Of a stretch of 27,500 nucleotides of DNA, positions 1 through 10,706 are shown one piece after another. Below the pieces are notes generated by a model. That model was not told the origin of the DNA. It made no database searches and saw only the letters and a list, made by a program, of their open reading frames with translations. The DNA lies in assembly GCA_012295275.1 (NCBI GenBank), contig CM022674.1:4583936-4611435 (forward strand), in the 5' to 3' direction. Every line of letters starts with the position of its first letter. Position 1 is the first letter of the stretch. A program made the position numbers and the translations under genes. The DNA is from Chrysomallon squamiferum. Lineage: Eukaryota > Mollusca > Gastropoda > Neomphalida > Peltospiridae.

Positions 1-270
1 TATGTATGTATGTATGTATGTATGTATGTATGTATGTATGTATGTATGTATGTATGTATGTATATATATACAGGTACGACAAACTCGACTGCAAACTTGG
101 CTTTACTGAATGTGTGTTGCTTGTTGAGTTCAACTGGTGTCTTGACACAGGGTTCTGCTAATTGTCTCTTGAGAAACTGAACATTCTGTTTACATCCAAA
201 CTGCAATTACATTATTTTAGCTGTATTAAATTATTCTATTTGTTTATTGTTTATTTTGTCTTTCTTATAT

Positions 271-274
<4 letters not shown>

Positions 275-301
<27 letters not shown>

Positions 302-339
302 TATATAGATAGATAGATAGATAGATAGATTTATAGACT

Positions 340-421
<82 letters not shown>
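275..421. repeat. (GATA)n microsatellite
   Basis: Near-perfect GATA/AGAT repeats with a few interruptions. Mirrored as (TATC)n at 6296-6452. Confidence 0.95.
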
Positions 422-423
<2 letters not shown>

Positions 424-915
424 TTACTTAATAATATTTTAGACTTTTCATCATGAAATACAGATTTATTTTCCCTAATGGAACAGTTGCTGTTAGTATT
501 AAGAAAGTGTACCACATATCTGTCAGCATTATGGACAACATGAGGTTATTTCTAACTACTGCTACATGTTACTAGGATGTATACAGATAAACTGTACTGC
601 TAATGACCATTCAGTATTCGTATCTACGTGTTTCAATCTACATCTGTTTATTTCTGTATATGTGTGTCTCCATGTCTGAATCTGTGTGTCTGAGTGTATG
701 TGTTTGTGTGTGTGTGTGTGTGCGCGCGTGTTTGTGTGTGTGTGTATAAATGAGACTACGTCTATGTGTCCGTACGTCGGAATGTGTGCATATCTGTATC
801 TATCACTTTGTGTTTATATATTAAGAAATCAAATCTCACGTATTAGCTGAACATAATATTTCTCGCTCGGTACAGAGCAAGATCAAAGAATATACACCAT
901 TCCCGTCAGTTAAAT

Positions 916-921
916 TTTATT
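916..921 (-). terminator. Copy 1 polyadenylation signal AATAAA
   Basis: AATAAA on the minus strand, about 5 nt after the copy 1 stop codon. The mirror copy is at 5799-5804. Confidence 0.4.
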
Positions 922-2004
922 ACCATCAGAAAAACTTATAAAGACAATCCAAAACTCCATTATCTTTGCAAGTACAAGGGTAGTACCACCACCAGGGACC
1001 ACCATGGAATCTTGTGTATGGTTTGACACAATTGCCTTTGTATTTGCAACCTGAAATCAATGAAACAAGAAAAATAAATAGATCGAATACAACACGACGT
1101 CAGATTGATTGCTGAAAGTATCAAAATATAATACATAAAACAAAATCGAAAAAAAACAATTCTCAGACAAAAGAGAAAATGTAAAAACTGCGAGATAAGT
1201 GTTTCAGAAAAATAACTCTCATGGTTCTGTTAAAATGTTTCGAAAAGTTAGGTCTTGTTGTCTTTGATAGAATTGTTTTGTTTTCTTTTGTTGTTTTTTT
1301 TATTGACAGTTTTTTGCGTGTGTGACTGAGTTTGAATGTTAACAAGAATGATCGACTAACACTCTGAAGTGAAAACATGAACTGTCATATCCATTGTTTT
1401 AAAAAGTTTTGTTAGGAAGAAGAACAGGTTAAAATTCTCATATGCTTCCAATGTCTCTACAACTAATTGTTTGGTTGATTTGAAACGTATGGGATAGAAA
1501 GCAAAATATGAGACAGTTTTATACAGGGTCTATATCTCCAAACCTGTATATTTACCAATGTCTCGGTGGGTATCATACTCCGATTCAGATACAAAATATA
1601 TTTGAAAATATTTGGTAGAAACAATGATTGTTACCGCGAACATTTGTCTTCAACACGCCTGTATTACTACAAATCTGAAATAAGCCGTTTTCTCCAGACA
1701 TTTCACCTTTCTTCAAGCAATCTTTTCCTTTCGTAACTATACAAGCTTAAGAAAAAAAAAAAAGAAAAAAAAAAAATGATTTATAACATTCGTAGACGTC
1801 AATGCAATCGTGAACATACCACAAATTTACTGCTACATTACAAAAATAAATAGTAACTCAGATATTTAGGATCAAACTACAATAAAACCGAATGAAAGAA
1901 ACACAAGGACAATGATGCTATTATCCAAATCATTAAAACCATCTTGATGTTAGTCATCATCATGGTCTCTTGCTCTTTTTATAGTCACCATCACCGTTGT
2001 GTAG

Positions 2005-2037
<33 letters not shown>

Positions 2038-2128
2038 CAGAGGGATTTGTGTGTTTTTTCTTATTCTTATTCATCATCGTCAACACCACCAAAATTAGCA
2101 TCATCATTGTGAACATCACCAAAATTAT

Positions 2129-2133
2129 TATCA

Positions 2134-2173
<40 letters not shown>

Positions 2174-2248
2174 GTTGTTGTTGTTGTTGTTATTGATGTT
2201 GTTATTGTTGTTGTTATTATCATCAGCAGCACCACCATCATCATCATC

Positions 2249-2318
<70 letters not shown>

Positions 2319-2320
2319 GA
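2129..2320. repeat. (ATT)n / (GTT)n compound microsatellite
   Basis: Trinucleotide tract in intron B-C of copy 1. Counterparts are at 4558-4715 (copy 2) and 10650-10750 (copy 3). Confidence 0.9.
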
Positions 2321-2570
2321 GAAGCATTGCTACTCTTAGTTAAGTTGAAATTACTTACAAGAGTTTTGCTTAGGTCCATAAACGATAAACATTACATTTA
2401 TTCTTTTTCCATCGTCTAACTGTTCTACGAGGACTCTATAACTCATCTTTCCACATTTAGTCAAGGATTGTACACCTGTTGCTTGAATTCGACTACCATA
2501 CATATCAACGTCTGTGGAATAGCAGACAGGGAAATCCAGTTATAATTTGATTTTATCTGTGCATCTTTCC

Positions 2571-2577
2571 ACACACA

Positions 2578-2642
<65 letters not shown>

Positions 2643-2655
2643 ACACACATATACA
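2571..2655. repeat. (CA)n microsatellite in copy 1 intron A-B
   Basis: Dinucleotide repeat just 5' (gene sense) of exon B. The mirror is (GT)n at 4214-4310 in copy 2; the copy 4 equivalent is at 17401-17468. Confidence 0.95.
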
Positions 2656-2885
2656 CACACACGCACAAGAGAGAGAGAAAGAAAAAAACACCTGATAAGC
2701 CGAACGTTTTGTCTTTCGAAGTACAAAAACTAACAAAAGAGTCTTAACCGGTGGTATATACGACACAGACTACGTCTGTGATTCGGACAATTGCGACGAC
2801 GACGACCACTATGTTGACAACGTATACGTCAGTTGTGGCCACTGTATCGGCGCTGTGCATCACTTCGACCGATGCCGTCTTTTTT

Positions 2886-3046
2886 GTTAATCAGCTGCCG
2901 CCAGATTGTGTAATTTATGTAATAATTTAACTTTTTTGTTATGTTATGTGATCTGGAAAGGAATATTGTTCCAGCATCTTAATGTATTTTTGAACATATA
3001 GGTAATCAGCTCCTTGACGGATTAACATATGATGTGCTTTCTTTTA
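2886..3046. repeat. Extra 160-bp segment in copy 1 intron A-B
   Basis: Copy 4 passes directly from GCCGTCTTTTTT to TTTACTGAC, whereas copy 1 has about 160 bp in between. The segment carries TAATCAGCT near both ends (2888 and 3002) and has no long ORF. It is an insertion in copy 1 or a deletion in copy 4. Confidence 0.45.
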
Positions 3047-3114
3047 CTGACAACTGATTAAATTATATATACATAGATAAATATTCAGAGAGAGATAGAC
3101 AGACAGAGAGACAG

Positions 3115-3118
<4 letters not shown>

Positions 3119-3190
<72 letters not shown>
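3119..3190. repeat. (AG)n microsatellite in copy 1 intron A-B
   Basis: About 72 bp of AG. It occupies the same intron position as 17775-17945 in copy 4 and (TC)n 10275-10340 in copy 3 (same gene-sense strand). Confidence 0.95.
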
Positions 3191-3191
<1 letters not shown>

Positions 3192-3435
3192 TGTTAAATT
3201 ATTGTCTAATTTAACTATTTCAGAAGTAGAAATAATTATCTAGTTACGATTTTAAAATACACTCCACAAAATTGATTAAATTTTTGACAATGTGCTTATA
3301 AAATTTATTTGAATAATACGTTCAATCACCTTTCAGGCAAAACAGTTGTACTAGTTACACCAGCCTTCTAGCAATCTTACTTCTTAATTTACTATATTTC
3401 TACATAGAAACATTTCTATTTGAGAAAATACTTAC

Positions 3436-3588
3436 AAGAATTGCAAGGATCAGCTTGGATACCCCCGTCTTCACAAACAAGAATAGCTGGCCCATAAAAA
3501 TTGAACTGATGAATTATACTGCCTACTGCATAGCTGCCCTACTCAGTCTCACACTTCTTAGTACCACTATTGTAAAAAGCTTTGTGAG
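3436..3588 (-). pseudogene. Copy 1 exon A with in-frame TAG
   Basis: The exon is 153 nt, the same as copy 3, with acceptor ttttttcag and donor gtaagt. It encodes KKCETE, stop, then GSYAVGS and AILVCEDGG with DPCN. The TAG at 3541-3539 replaces a tryptophan codon. It has one more cysteine than copy 3 (DPC). Confidence 0.75.
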
Positions 3589-3952
3589 CTGAAAAAATAA
3601 ATAAACAGATCTGTATATCTATCTGTCTGTCCATGTTCTATTTAACCCCTACCATGCCTCCAACTTTAAGTTATTGTTTTTATTATCGTTATTATTATCG
3701 ATTTTACTATTGCTGTTGCTTTTCTTGTTCAAGTTATCGACGTTCTTTCTGTGGTTCTTCTGACCTTTTCCTTATTGTGTTTCCTTCATTGTTTCTGTTG
3801 TCGTTGTTGTTTTTCTTTCGTTTCTTTCTTGTTTTTTGTTGTTGTTTTTTTTTTTTTTTTTTTTGTTTTTTGGGGGTTTTTTTATAAAAAGATTTTAATA
3901 ATTAGTAACATTACCTTTTAATTATTTATTTAGCAAGAGTAAAATGACGTAC

Positions 3953-4003
3953 TTGATTCTCCACTGATAAGAATTTCAGACTGCACGTGTGGGAATCATC
4001 AAC
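3953..4003 (-). pseudogene. Copy 1 signal-exon remnant
   Basis: The minus strand aligns with the 3' part of the copy 3 and copy 4 signal exons (TTGATGA, then an 8-bp gap, then TTCCCACACGTGCAGTCTGA) and keeps the phase-1 donor. Alignment stops at 4003, where sequence of the right duplication arm begins. Confidence 0.6.
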
Positions 4004-4213
4004 AAGACGGCATCGGTCGAAGTGATGCACAGCGCCGATACAGTGGCCACAACTGACGTATACGTTGTCAACATAGTGGTCGTCGTCGTCGCAATTGTCC
4101 GAATCACAGACGTAGTCTGTGTCGTATATACCACCGGTTAAGACTCTTTTGTTAGTTTTTGTACTTCGAAAGACAAAACGTTCGGCTTATCAGGTGTTTT
4201 TTTCTTTCTCTCT

Positions 4214-4221
4214 CTTTGTGC

Positions 4222-4292
<71 letters not shown>

Positions 4293-4310
4293 TGTGTGTG
4301 TGTGTGGAAA
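4214..4310. repeat. (GT)n microsatellite in copy 2
   Basis: Mirror of 2571-2655, immediately upstream of copy 2 exon B. Confidence 0.95.
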
Positions 4311-4364
4311 GATGCACAGATAAAATCAAATTATAATTGGATTTCCCTGTCTGCTATTCCACAG

Positions 4365-5794
4365 ACGTTGATATGTATGGTAGTCGAATTCAAGCAACAG
4401 GTGTACAATCCTTGACTAAATGTGGAAAGATGAGTTATAGAGTCCTTGTAGAACAGTTAGACGATGGAAAAAGAATAAATGTAATGTTTATCGTTTATGG
4501 ACCTAAGCAAAACTCTTGTAAGTAATTTCAACTTAACTAAGAGTAGCAATGCTTTTCTAATAATAATAATAATAATAATAATAATCATAATAATAATAAT
4601 AATAATAATAATGATGATAATGATGATGATGATGATGATGATGGTGCTGATGATGATAATAACAACAACAATAACAACATCAATAACAACAACAACAACA
4701 ACAACAACAACTACACAACGGTGATGGTGACTATAAAAGAGCAAGAGACCATGATGATGACTAACATCAAGATGGTTTTAATGATTTGGATAATAGCATC
4801 ATTGTCCTTGTGTTTCTTTCATTCGGTTTTATTGTAGTTTGATCCTAAATATCTGAGTTACTATTTATTTTTGTAAGGTAGCAGTAAATTTGTGGTATGT
4901 TCACGATTGCATTGACGTCTACGAATGTTATAAATCATTTTTTTTTTTTTTTTTTTTTCTTAAGCTTGTATAGTTACGAAAGGAAAAGATTGCTTGAAGA
5001 AAGGTGAAATGTCTGGAGAAAACGGCTTATTTCAGATTTGTAGTAATACAGGCGTGTTGAAGACAAATGTTCGCGGTAACAATCATTGTTTCTACCAAAT
5101 ATTTTCAAATATATTTTGTATCTGAATCGGAGTATGATACCCACCGAGACATTGGTAAATAATACAGGTTTGGAGATATACACCCTGTATAAAACTGTCT
5201 CATATTTTGCTTACTATCGATAGCTTTCTATCCCATACGTTCAAATCAACCAAACAATAATTGTAGAGACATTGGAAGCATATGAGTATTTTAACCTGTT
5301 CTTCTTCCTAACAAAACTTTTTAAAACAATGGATATGACAGTTCATGTTTTCACTTCAGAGTGTTAGTCGATCATTCTTGTTAACATTCAAACTCAGTCA
5401 CACACGCAAAAAGACTGATCATAAAAAAAAAAAAGAAAACAAAACAATTCTATCATAGACAACAAGACCTAACTTTTCGAAACATTTTAACAGAACGATG
5501 AGAGTTATTTTTCTGAAACACTTATCTCGCAGTTTTTACATTTTCTCTTTTGTCTGAGAATTTTTTTTTTTTTCGATTTTTTTATGTATTATATTTTGAT
5601 ACTTTCAGTAATCAATCTGACGCCGTGTTATATTCGATCTATTTATTTTTCTTGTTTCATTGATTTCAGGTTGCAAATACAAAGGCAATTGTGTCAAACC
5701 ATACACAAGATTCCATGGTGGTCCCTGGTGGTGGTACTACCCTTGTACTTGCAAAGATAATGGAGTTTTGGATTGTCTTTATAAGTTTTTCTGA
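4365..5794 (+). pseudogene. Copy 2: 5'-truncated paralogue, exons B-D only
   Basis: Exons B 4365-4517, C 4965-5075 and D 5670-5794 (stop TGA 5792-5794) are open, phase 1, with GT-AG borders. Exon B encodes DMYGSRIQATG, KCGKMSY and VMFIVYGP. Exon C encodes the CIVTKGKDCLKKGE start and has a glycine where copy 4 has a cysteine (ENG versus ENC). Exon D matches copy 1. No signal exon or exon A lies upstream on this strand: at 4004 the homology ends inside the A-B intron, and beyond it is copy 1 in the opposite direction. Without a start it is probably a truncated pseudogene, though B-D could join a distant 5' exon. AATAAA is at 5799-5804. Confidence 0.75.
4558..4715. repeat. (AAT)/(GAT)/(AAC)n microsatellite in copy 2 intron B-C
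   Basis: Mirror of 2005-2320 with different repeat numbers. Confidence 0.9.
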
Positions 5795-5798
5795 TGGT

Positions 5799-5804
5799 AA
5801 TAAA
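5799..5804 (+). terminator. Copy 2 polyadenylation signal AATAAA
   Basis: AATAAA lies 5 nt downstream of the exon D stop. Close spacing makes its use uncertain. Confidence 0.4.
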
Positions 5805-6294
5805 ATTTAACTGACGGGAATGGTGTATATTCTTTGATCTTGCTCTGTACCGAGCGAGAAATATTATGTTTAGCTAATACGTGAGATTTGATTTCTTAAT
5901 ATATAAACACAAAGTGATAGATACAGATATGCACACATTCCGACGTACGGACAGATAGACGTAGTCTCATTTATACACACACACACAAACACGCGCGCAC
6001 ACACACACACACAAACACATACACTCAGACACACAGATTCAGACATGGAGACACATATATACAGAAATAAACAGATGTAGATTGAAACACGTAGATACGA
6101 ATACTGAATGGTCATTAGCAGTACAGTTTATCTGTATACATCCTAGTAACATGTAGCAGTAGTTAGAAATAACCTCATGTTGTCCATAATGCTGACAGAT
6201 ATGTGGTACACTTTCTTAATACTAACAGCAACTGTTCCATTAGGGAAAATAAATCTGTATTTCATGATGAAAAGTCTAAAATATTATTAAGTAA

Positions 6295-6295
<1 letters not shown>

Positions 6296-6347
<52 letters not shown>

Positions 6348-6348
6348 G

Positions 6349-6385
<37 letters not shown>

Positions 6386-6421
6386 ATATCAGTCTATAAA
6401 TCTATCTATCTATCTATCTAT

Positions 6422-6452
<31 letters not shown>
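6296..6452. repeat. (TATC)n microsatellite
   Basis: Mirror of 275-421. Confidence 0.95.
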
Positions 6453-6456
<4 letters not shown>

Positions 6457-6655
6457 ACAAAGACAAAATAAACAATAAACAAATAGAATAATTTAATACA
6501 GCTAAAATAATGTAATTGCAGCTTGGATGTAAACAGAATGTTCAGTTTCTCAAGAGACAATTAGCAGAACCGTGTGTCAAGACACCAGTTGAACTCAATA
6601 AGCAACACACGTTCAGTAAAGCCAAGTTTGCAGTAGAGTTTGTCGTACCTGTATA

Positions 6656-6701
6656 TATACATACATACATACATACATACATACATACATACATACATAC
6701 A

Positions 6702-6733
<32 letters not shown>

Positions 6734-6760
6734 CATACATACATAGATACATTCATACAT
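6656..6760. repeat. (CATA)n microsatellite
   Basis: Mirror of the (TATG)n tract at the window's left edge. It marks the outer end of the recognisable right arm. Confidence 0.95.
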
Positions 6761-6774
6761 ACATATGTACACAC

Positions 6775-7199
6775 ATGCATTCGAATTTATTTAATTAACA
6801 TTAATTAAACTTATCATTATGTCCGGTTAAGAAAAAAGCTCTTAGTTTATTATGACAAGAAATCATTTAATTCGTATATTGTTTAAATTTGTTACCAATC
6901 GATTCACTTCTATCTCGTGACTGCACAGATATTTGTCCAACATATACTTAACCAAACAACATTAGCAAGATTTTGTAAATGACTTAAGCTTCCAAATAAA
7001 TTAAAATGAAACGGTAAAGCTTCGCCCTGTCGCTGTGAATAATGGAAATAACACCATCTGTTTTATATCGCATGCCTCTATGGCTTAACGGAATATCAAC
7101 GTCTCGAAGCAATGGGACGGGTTAACGCTGGCCAACACGTACACGACGTCGCTCAGCACTTTCTTGTTCATGTCAGTACCATATCACGACCCCGATATC
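6775..7199. other. Unassigned unique sequence
   Basis: No ORF, repeat or RNA is supported. It has mixed composition with a GC-richer patch at 7075-7190. It separates the inverted duplication from E1. Confidence 0.5.
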
Positions 7200-7639
7200 A
7201 TGCATAAATAGGTTTATCCTACTAGAGGTATATAACAGGTAAATGTATCGATGTTTGTCATGCGGATACAACCCAAATATCGGTAACTGACTCGAAATAT
7301 TCAGTCATCCCCAGAAACCTAGAGAGGAACTCATCACACGGAATGTCCAAAAGTTCTTCCAGCGGTATATGTCTATGTATCGTTTGCGTACTAACAGTAA
7401 ATCAGCACAAACCTACAGTGTACTACATGAATGAAGCCTACAATTTAATCAGCAAGAGAACCAGAGGCACAGTCTGAAATGCCGCTAAACTACTGTAGTG
7501 AATATCACACATCTTGTCATAGCAATCACATCTAAGCAACAACGATACAGTAAGCTGTCTTCATCTGAACTTTACAGCTGTTCAGTGGTGAAATGTTCTT
7601 CTTTTGTAATTGCAACCGTCTTTCTTTAATCTCTGGTAG

Positions 7640-7930
7640 AAACATGTAACAGTTCAATATGTTAAAGTCTAGTAGAAAACATAGAGCAAGTAAATATGTT
7701 AATACTAATAGAAACGTAACAAATAATATGTTAATGCTAGTATAAACATGTAGCAAGTAAATATGTTAATACTAGTAGAACCATGCAACAAGTAAATCTG
7801 TTAATACTAGATTAACTATTAGTTAGTAGAAACTAGTAGTAAGAAGTAAATAGTTAATGCTAGTAGAAAGATATACGAAGTAAATGTGTTAATACTAGTA
7901 GAATATTTCAACAATTAAAATGTTCACATT
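7640..7930 (-). repeat. E1 left minisatellite array, about 35-bp period
   Basis: Repeated units of the form TAATACTAGTAGAAACATG plus AACAAGTAAATATGT, diverged and with some truncated units. Confidence 0.7.
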
Positions 7931-8154
7931 ACTAGATACTTGCAACACACGAAAATGTTAAGAATAACAATTAAAACAATAATGGTAATGATGATATTGA
8001 TGATGATTATGATAATAATAATAGTACTTCTAATAATAACAATAATAATAATAATAATAATAATGATAATAATAATGATAATGATAATAATAATAAGAAT
8101 AATAATAATAATATTAATAATAATAATAATAATAACAGTAATGATAATATGTTA

Positions 8155-8678
8155 GGAAGACAGGGAGTGAAAACGCACACCAACCTAAAACTTCCACGTA
8201 ATTAATAATAAATTTTTTTAAAGTATGAGGCCATAAACGACAGAAACAGCAAGGCATTATGAATAAATTTAAATATTTGGCAGCTAAAAGCCTTTCATTG
8301 ATGAAATATATTAATAGGTTTTTTTTTTGATTATGACACATCACATTATTCAACATATACATATACGTTTTTTACTCCAGGATCCGAGGGTGTATGTATG
8401 TAATGAATTAACTATTATATTATGCGACATGGCTTAAAAAAAAAAAATAGAGAAAAATAAAATAAAATAACCATTTGAATCGGAAAATATTTATATTTAT
8501 TCTGAATTACTTTCTGTCTCTGTCATTTATGTACTCACATTTTCAGTGTTGAAATCTGTGAGACACATAAAACATATTACAAATAGTATTTGAACCGAAA
8601 GATATCAGCCAAGTGTACCATTTCTCTTCGGATGTTCATAAGATCGACTACATACATTTATTAAGGTGTTTTTATTAA

Positions 8679-8680
<2 letters not shown>
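8155..8680 (-). repeat. E1 core
   Basis: Matches the E2 core (13290-14160) and E3 core (19790-20680) in reverse complement, for example GCAAGGCATTATGAAT, TGTCATTTATGTACTCACAT and TCGACTACATACATTTATTA. No coding capacity is seen. Confidence 0.65.
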
Positions 8681-8717
<37 letters not shown>

Positions 8718-8789
8718 TATTATTATCATCGTCATCATTATTATTGTTATTTATTTCTTACATTGCTACTAGGATTACATTCTTTACTT

Positions 8790-9230
8790 GTTTCTACTAG
8801 TATTGCAGTATTCAGGTGTTGTATTTACCGAATTAATATTATCGCAAGCAGGTATTACTAATATTACCGTATTCACTTGTTACATGTTTCTACTAATATT
8901 ACCGTATTCAGTTTGTACATGTTTCTACTAGTATTACCGTGTTCACTTTTTACAAGTTTATTGTAGTATTACCGTATTCACTTGTTAGATATTTATACTA
9001 GTATTACCGTATTCACTTTTTAGATGTTTCTACTAATATTACCGTATTCAGTTTTTACATGTTTCTACTAATGTTACCGTGTTCACTTGCTACATGCTTC
9101 TACTAATATTACCGTATTCACTTTTTACATGTTTCTACTAATGTTACCGTGTTTATGCTTTACTAATATTACTGTATTCACTTGTTACATGCTTATATTT
9201 GTATCAACGTTCACTTTTTCTATGTATCTA
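8790..9230 (+). repeat. E1 right minisatellite array
   Basis: About a dozen units of ACCGTATTCACTTGTTACATG plus TTTCTACTAATATT, the inverse orientation of the left array. The last units (GTATCAACG, TCTATGTATCTAC) match variant units at 12890-12930 and 19660-19690. Confidence 0.75.
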
Positions 9231-9272
9231 CTTGCTTGTTTCTTTTTCGTTAGAGATAGTCAACATTTCAAG

Positions 9273-9354
9273 ATGATTGCTCTGGCGTTACTCTCGCTGA
9301 TGATGTCATCATTCCAACACGTGCAGTCCGAGGTACATATGCGTCAAGGCCAAG
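9273..9354 (+). CDS. Copy 3 exon SP: signal peptide exon
   Basis: The ATG follows a context conserved with copy 4 (TTCAAG before the ATG). The encoded hydrophobic core IALALLSLMM precedes a likely cleavage site near VQS/E. I place the donor at CAAG/gtcatt (9355) because it is phase 1, as exon A requires, and aligns with the copy 4 donor at the same length. An alternative donor, GAG/gtacat at 9333, is a better consensus but phase 0 and would put exon A out of frame. TTAG at 9249-9252 may be the acceptor of an upstream 5'UTR intron, so this is probably not the transcript's first exon. Confidence 0.65.
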
Positions 9355-9652
9355 GTCATTTTACGCTTGTTAACTATATAATAAAAAAATATGATACCAA
9401 TGATTAAAATCTATTAAAAAAAAAAAAAAAAAAAAAAAATACAACCAAACAAACTAAAAAAACAACACCAAAAAAAAAAAAAAAAAAAAAAAACAAACAA
9501 ACACAAACCCCATAAAAACAACAACAACAGAAGAAGAAGAATTAAGGAAGAAAAAAAAAGAAAGGTAACAACACAGTAAGAACAAGAAGAAGAACAATCA
9601 CAGCAATAACGTCAATGACGTCAACAACAAAAGCAACAAGAATAATAATATC

Positions 9653-9705
<53 letters not shown>

Positions 9706-10268
9706 TAATAGCAATAATAATTAAACGTTGGAGGCATGGTAGGGGGTAAATAGAACATACACATGGACAGACAGATAGATAAACAGATCTGAATACTTAT
9801 TTATTTCAGCTTACACAGCTTTTTACAATGAAGATACCAAGAAGTGTGAGACTGAGTGGGGCAAGTATTCAGTAGGCAGTGTAATCCACGAGTTGAAGTT
9901 TTTTGGGTCAGCTATTCTTGTTTGTAAAGAGGGTGGTATCGGAGTTGATACCAATGCGTCCTGTAAGTATTTACTGAAATAGAAATGTTTCTATGTAGAT
10001 ATTCGAGATTATAGAAATATATATATATAGTAAAGAAAGAAGTGAAATTGTTAGAAGACTGTAGTAACGAATAAGATTCCTTAGCGTGAAAGGTCATTGA
10101 ATGTTTGACTAAAATAAACTCAGTTGCCTTTTATAAGCACACTGTCAGAAATTTTAATCATTCTTGTCAAGATAATTATTTGTATTTTAAAATAATAAAC
10201 AGATAATTATTTCTACTTCTGTAGTCTCTAGTTAAATTAGCTGCTGCAACGTGCAGTAATTTAAGACA

Positions 10269-10344
<76 letters not shown>

Positions 10345-10651
10345 GTCTCTCTCTCTCTCTCTCTGTTTGTGTGTGTGTAGATACATAGATAAAAACTAAT
10401 TATAAGTGGATATCACAATCTGCTATTTCACAGTCGCTAAGATGTATGATACTAGAATTCCTGCTACAGGGAAATACAAATGGACTAGATGTGGTATGAT
10501 AGCTTATGAAATCCACATAGAAAAGTTGTACGATAGAAAACGAATATATGTAGAGTTTCTCGTTTCTAGACCTAAGGAAAACTCTTGTAAGTAATTTCAA
10601 CATAAATAAAATAGTAATTACTATTATAATAGTAATGACTATAAATATAGC

Positions 10652-10706
<55 letters not shown>

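Larger units (their letters stand above)
1..2881. repeat. Left arm of large inverted duplication
   Basis: Read in reverse complement, this stretch matches 4004-6770 through exons B-D of copies 1/2, their introns, 3' flanks and even the order of microsatellites: (TATG)n at 1-61, (GATA)n at 275-421, a (TG)n tract at 694-760, (GTT)/(ATT)n at 2005-2320 and (CA)n at 2571-2655. Compared exons are identical. Introns show scattered substitutions and repeat-length differences. The arm may continue left of the window. Confidence 0.85.
926..4003 (-). pseudogene. Copy 1: paralogue with beheaded signal exon and stop in exon A
   Basis: Exons on the minus strand: SP remnant 4003-3953, A 3588-3436, B 2511-2359, C 1745-1635, D 1050-926 (stop TGA 928-926). 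The SP remnant keeps the PHVQSE-like end and phase-1 donor AA/gtacgt. The upstream half is replaced at the duplication junction 4003/4004, so no initiator ATG remains and a TGA precedes it in frame. Exon A carries an in-frame TAG (3541-3539) where copies 3 and 4 have TGG. Exons B, C and D are open with good splice sites, and appear identical in the compared stretches to copy 2. Exon D encodes GCKYKGNC, PWWWYYPCTC and DNGVLDC. It is a pseudogene unless transcribed from another 5' exon. Sequencing or assembly error at the TAG cannot be excluded. Confidence 0.75.
2882..4003. other. Spacer of the inverted duplication
   Basis: 1122 bp not mirrored in the arms. It contains the 5' half of copy 1 on the minus strand (exon A, SP remnant), an (AG)n tract at 3119-3190, a poly-T at 3846-3864 and a 160-bp segment (about 2886-3046) missing from the corresponding intron of copy 4. 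From 3050 on it aligns with 17700-18720. Confidence 0.75.
4004..6770. repeat. Right arm of large inverted duplication
   Basis: This is the mirror of 1-2881. It begins AAGACGGCATCGG, the complement of sequence ending at 2881, and can be followed to the (CATA)n tract at 6656-6760. Unique, non-mirrored sequence starts at about 6775. Confidence 0.85.
7200..9230. mobile_element. E1: composite element with inverted minisatellite arms
   Basis: Order: unique flank module (7260-7635), left minisatellite array (7640-7930), (AAT)n, core (8155-8680), (ATT)n, right array (8790-9230). Left monomers are the reverse complement of ATATTTACTTGTTACATG plus TTTCTACTAGTATTA. Right monomers have GTATTCAC in place of ATATTTAC and face the other way. 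The core is the reverse complement of the cores of E2 and E3, with a few hundred bp deleted near 8365. No transposase ORF is present. It resembles Foldback-type elements, whose arms are inverted tandem arrays, but mobility is not shown. It ends about 40 bp before the copy 3 signal exon. Confidence 0.5.

Noticed and set aside
1944-2379. Long poly-Leu/Ile/Val frames on both strands, with similar ones at 4457-4744, 7940-8155, 21806-22057 and 23147-23722
   Set aside because: They are translations of (ATT)n, (GTT)n and (AAT)n tracts, with length set by the repeats and no conservation of the protein.
4119-4415. 98-codon frame mirrored at 2461-2766, conserved between the two arms
   Set aside because: Conservation reflects the duplication. 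The frame runs through a (GT)n tract and overlaps exon B in the wrong frame.
7075-7145. tRNA-like A-box word TGGCTTAACGG at 7081-7091
   Set aside because: No convincing B box or cloverleaf follows (GGGTTAACGC instead of GGTTCGANTC), so no tRNA or SINE head is claimed.
7640-9230. Regularly spaced 35-bp repeats that might suggest a CRISPR array
   Set aside because: The repeats are contiguous with no unique spacers, they are diverged, and the genome is clearly eukaryotic.
9273-9332. Alternative donor GAG/gtacat for the copy 3 signal exon
   Set aside because: It is phase 0 and would bring exon A into a frame with an early stop. Copy 4 lacks a GT at this place but shares the phase-1 donor.
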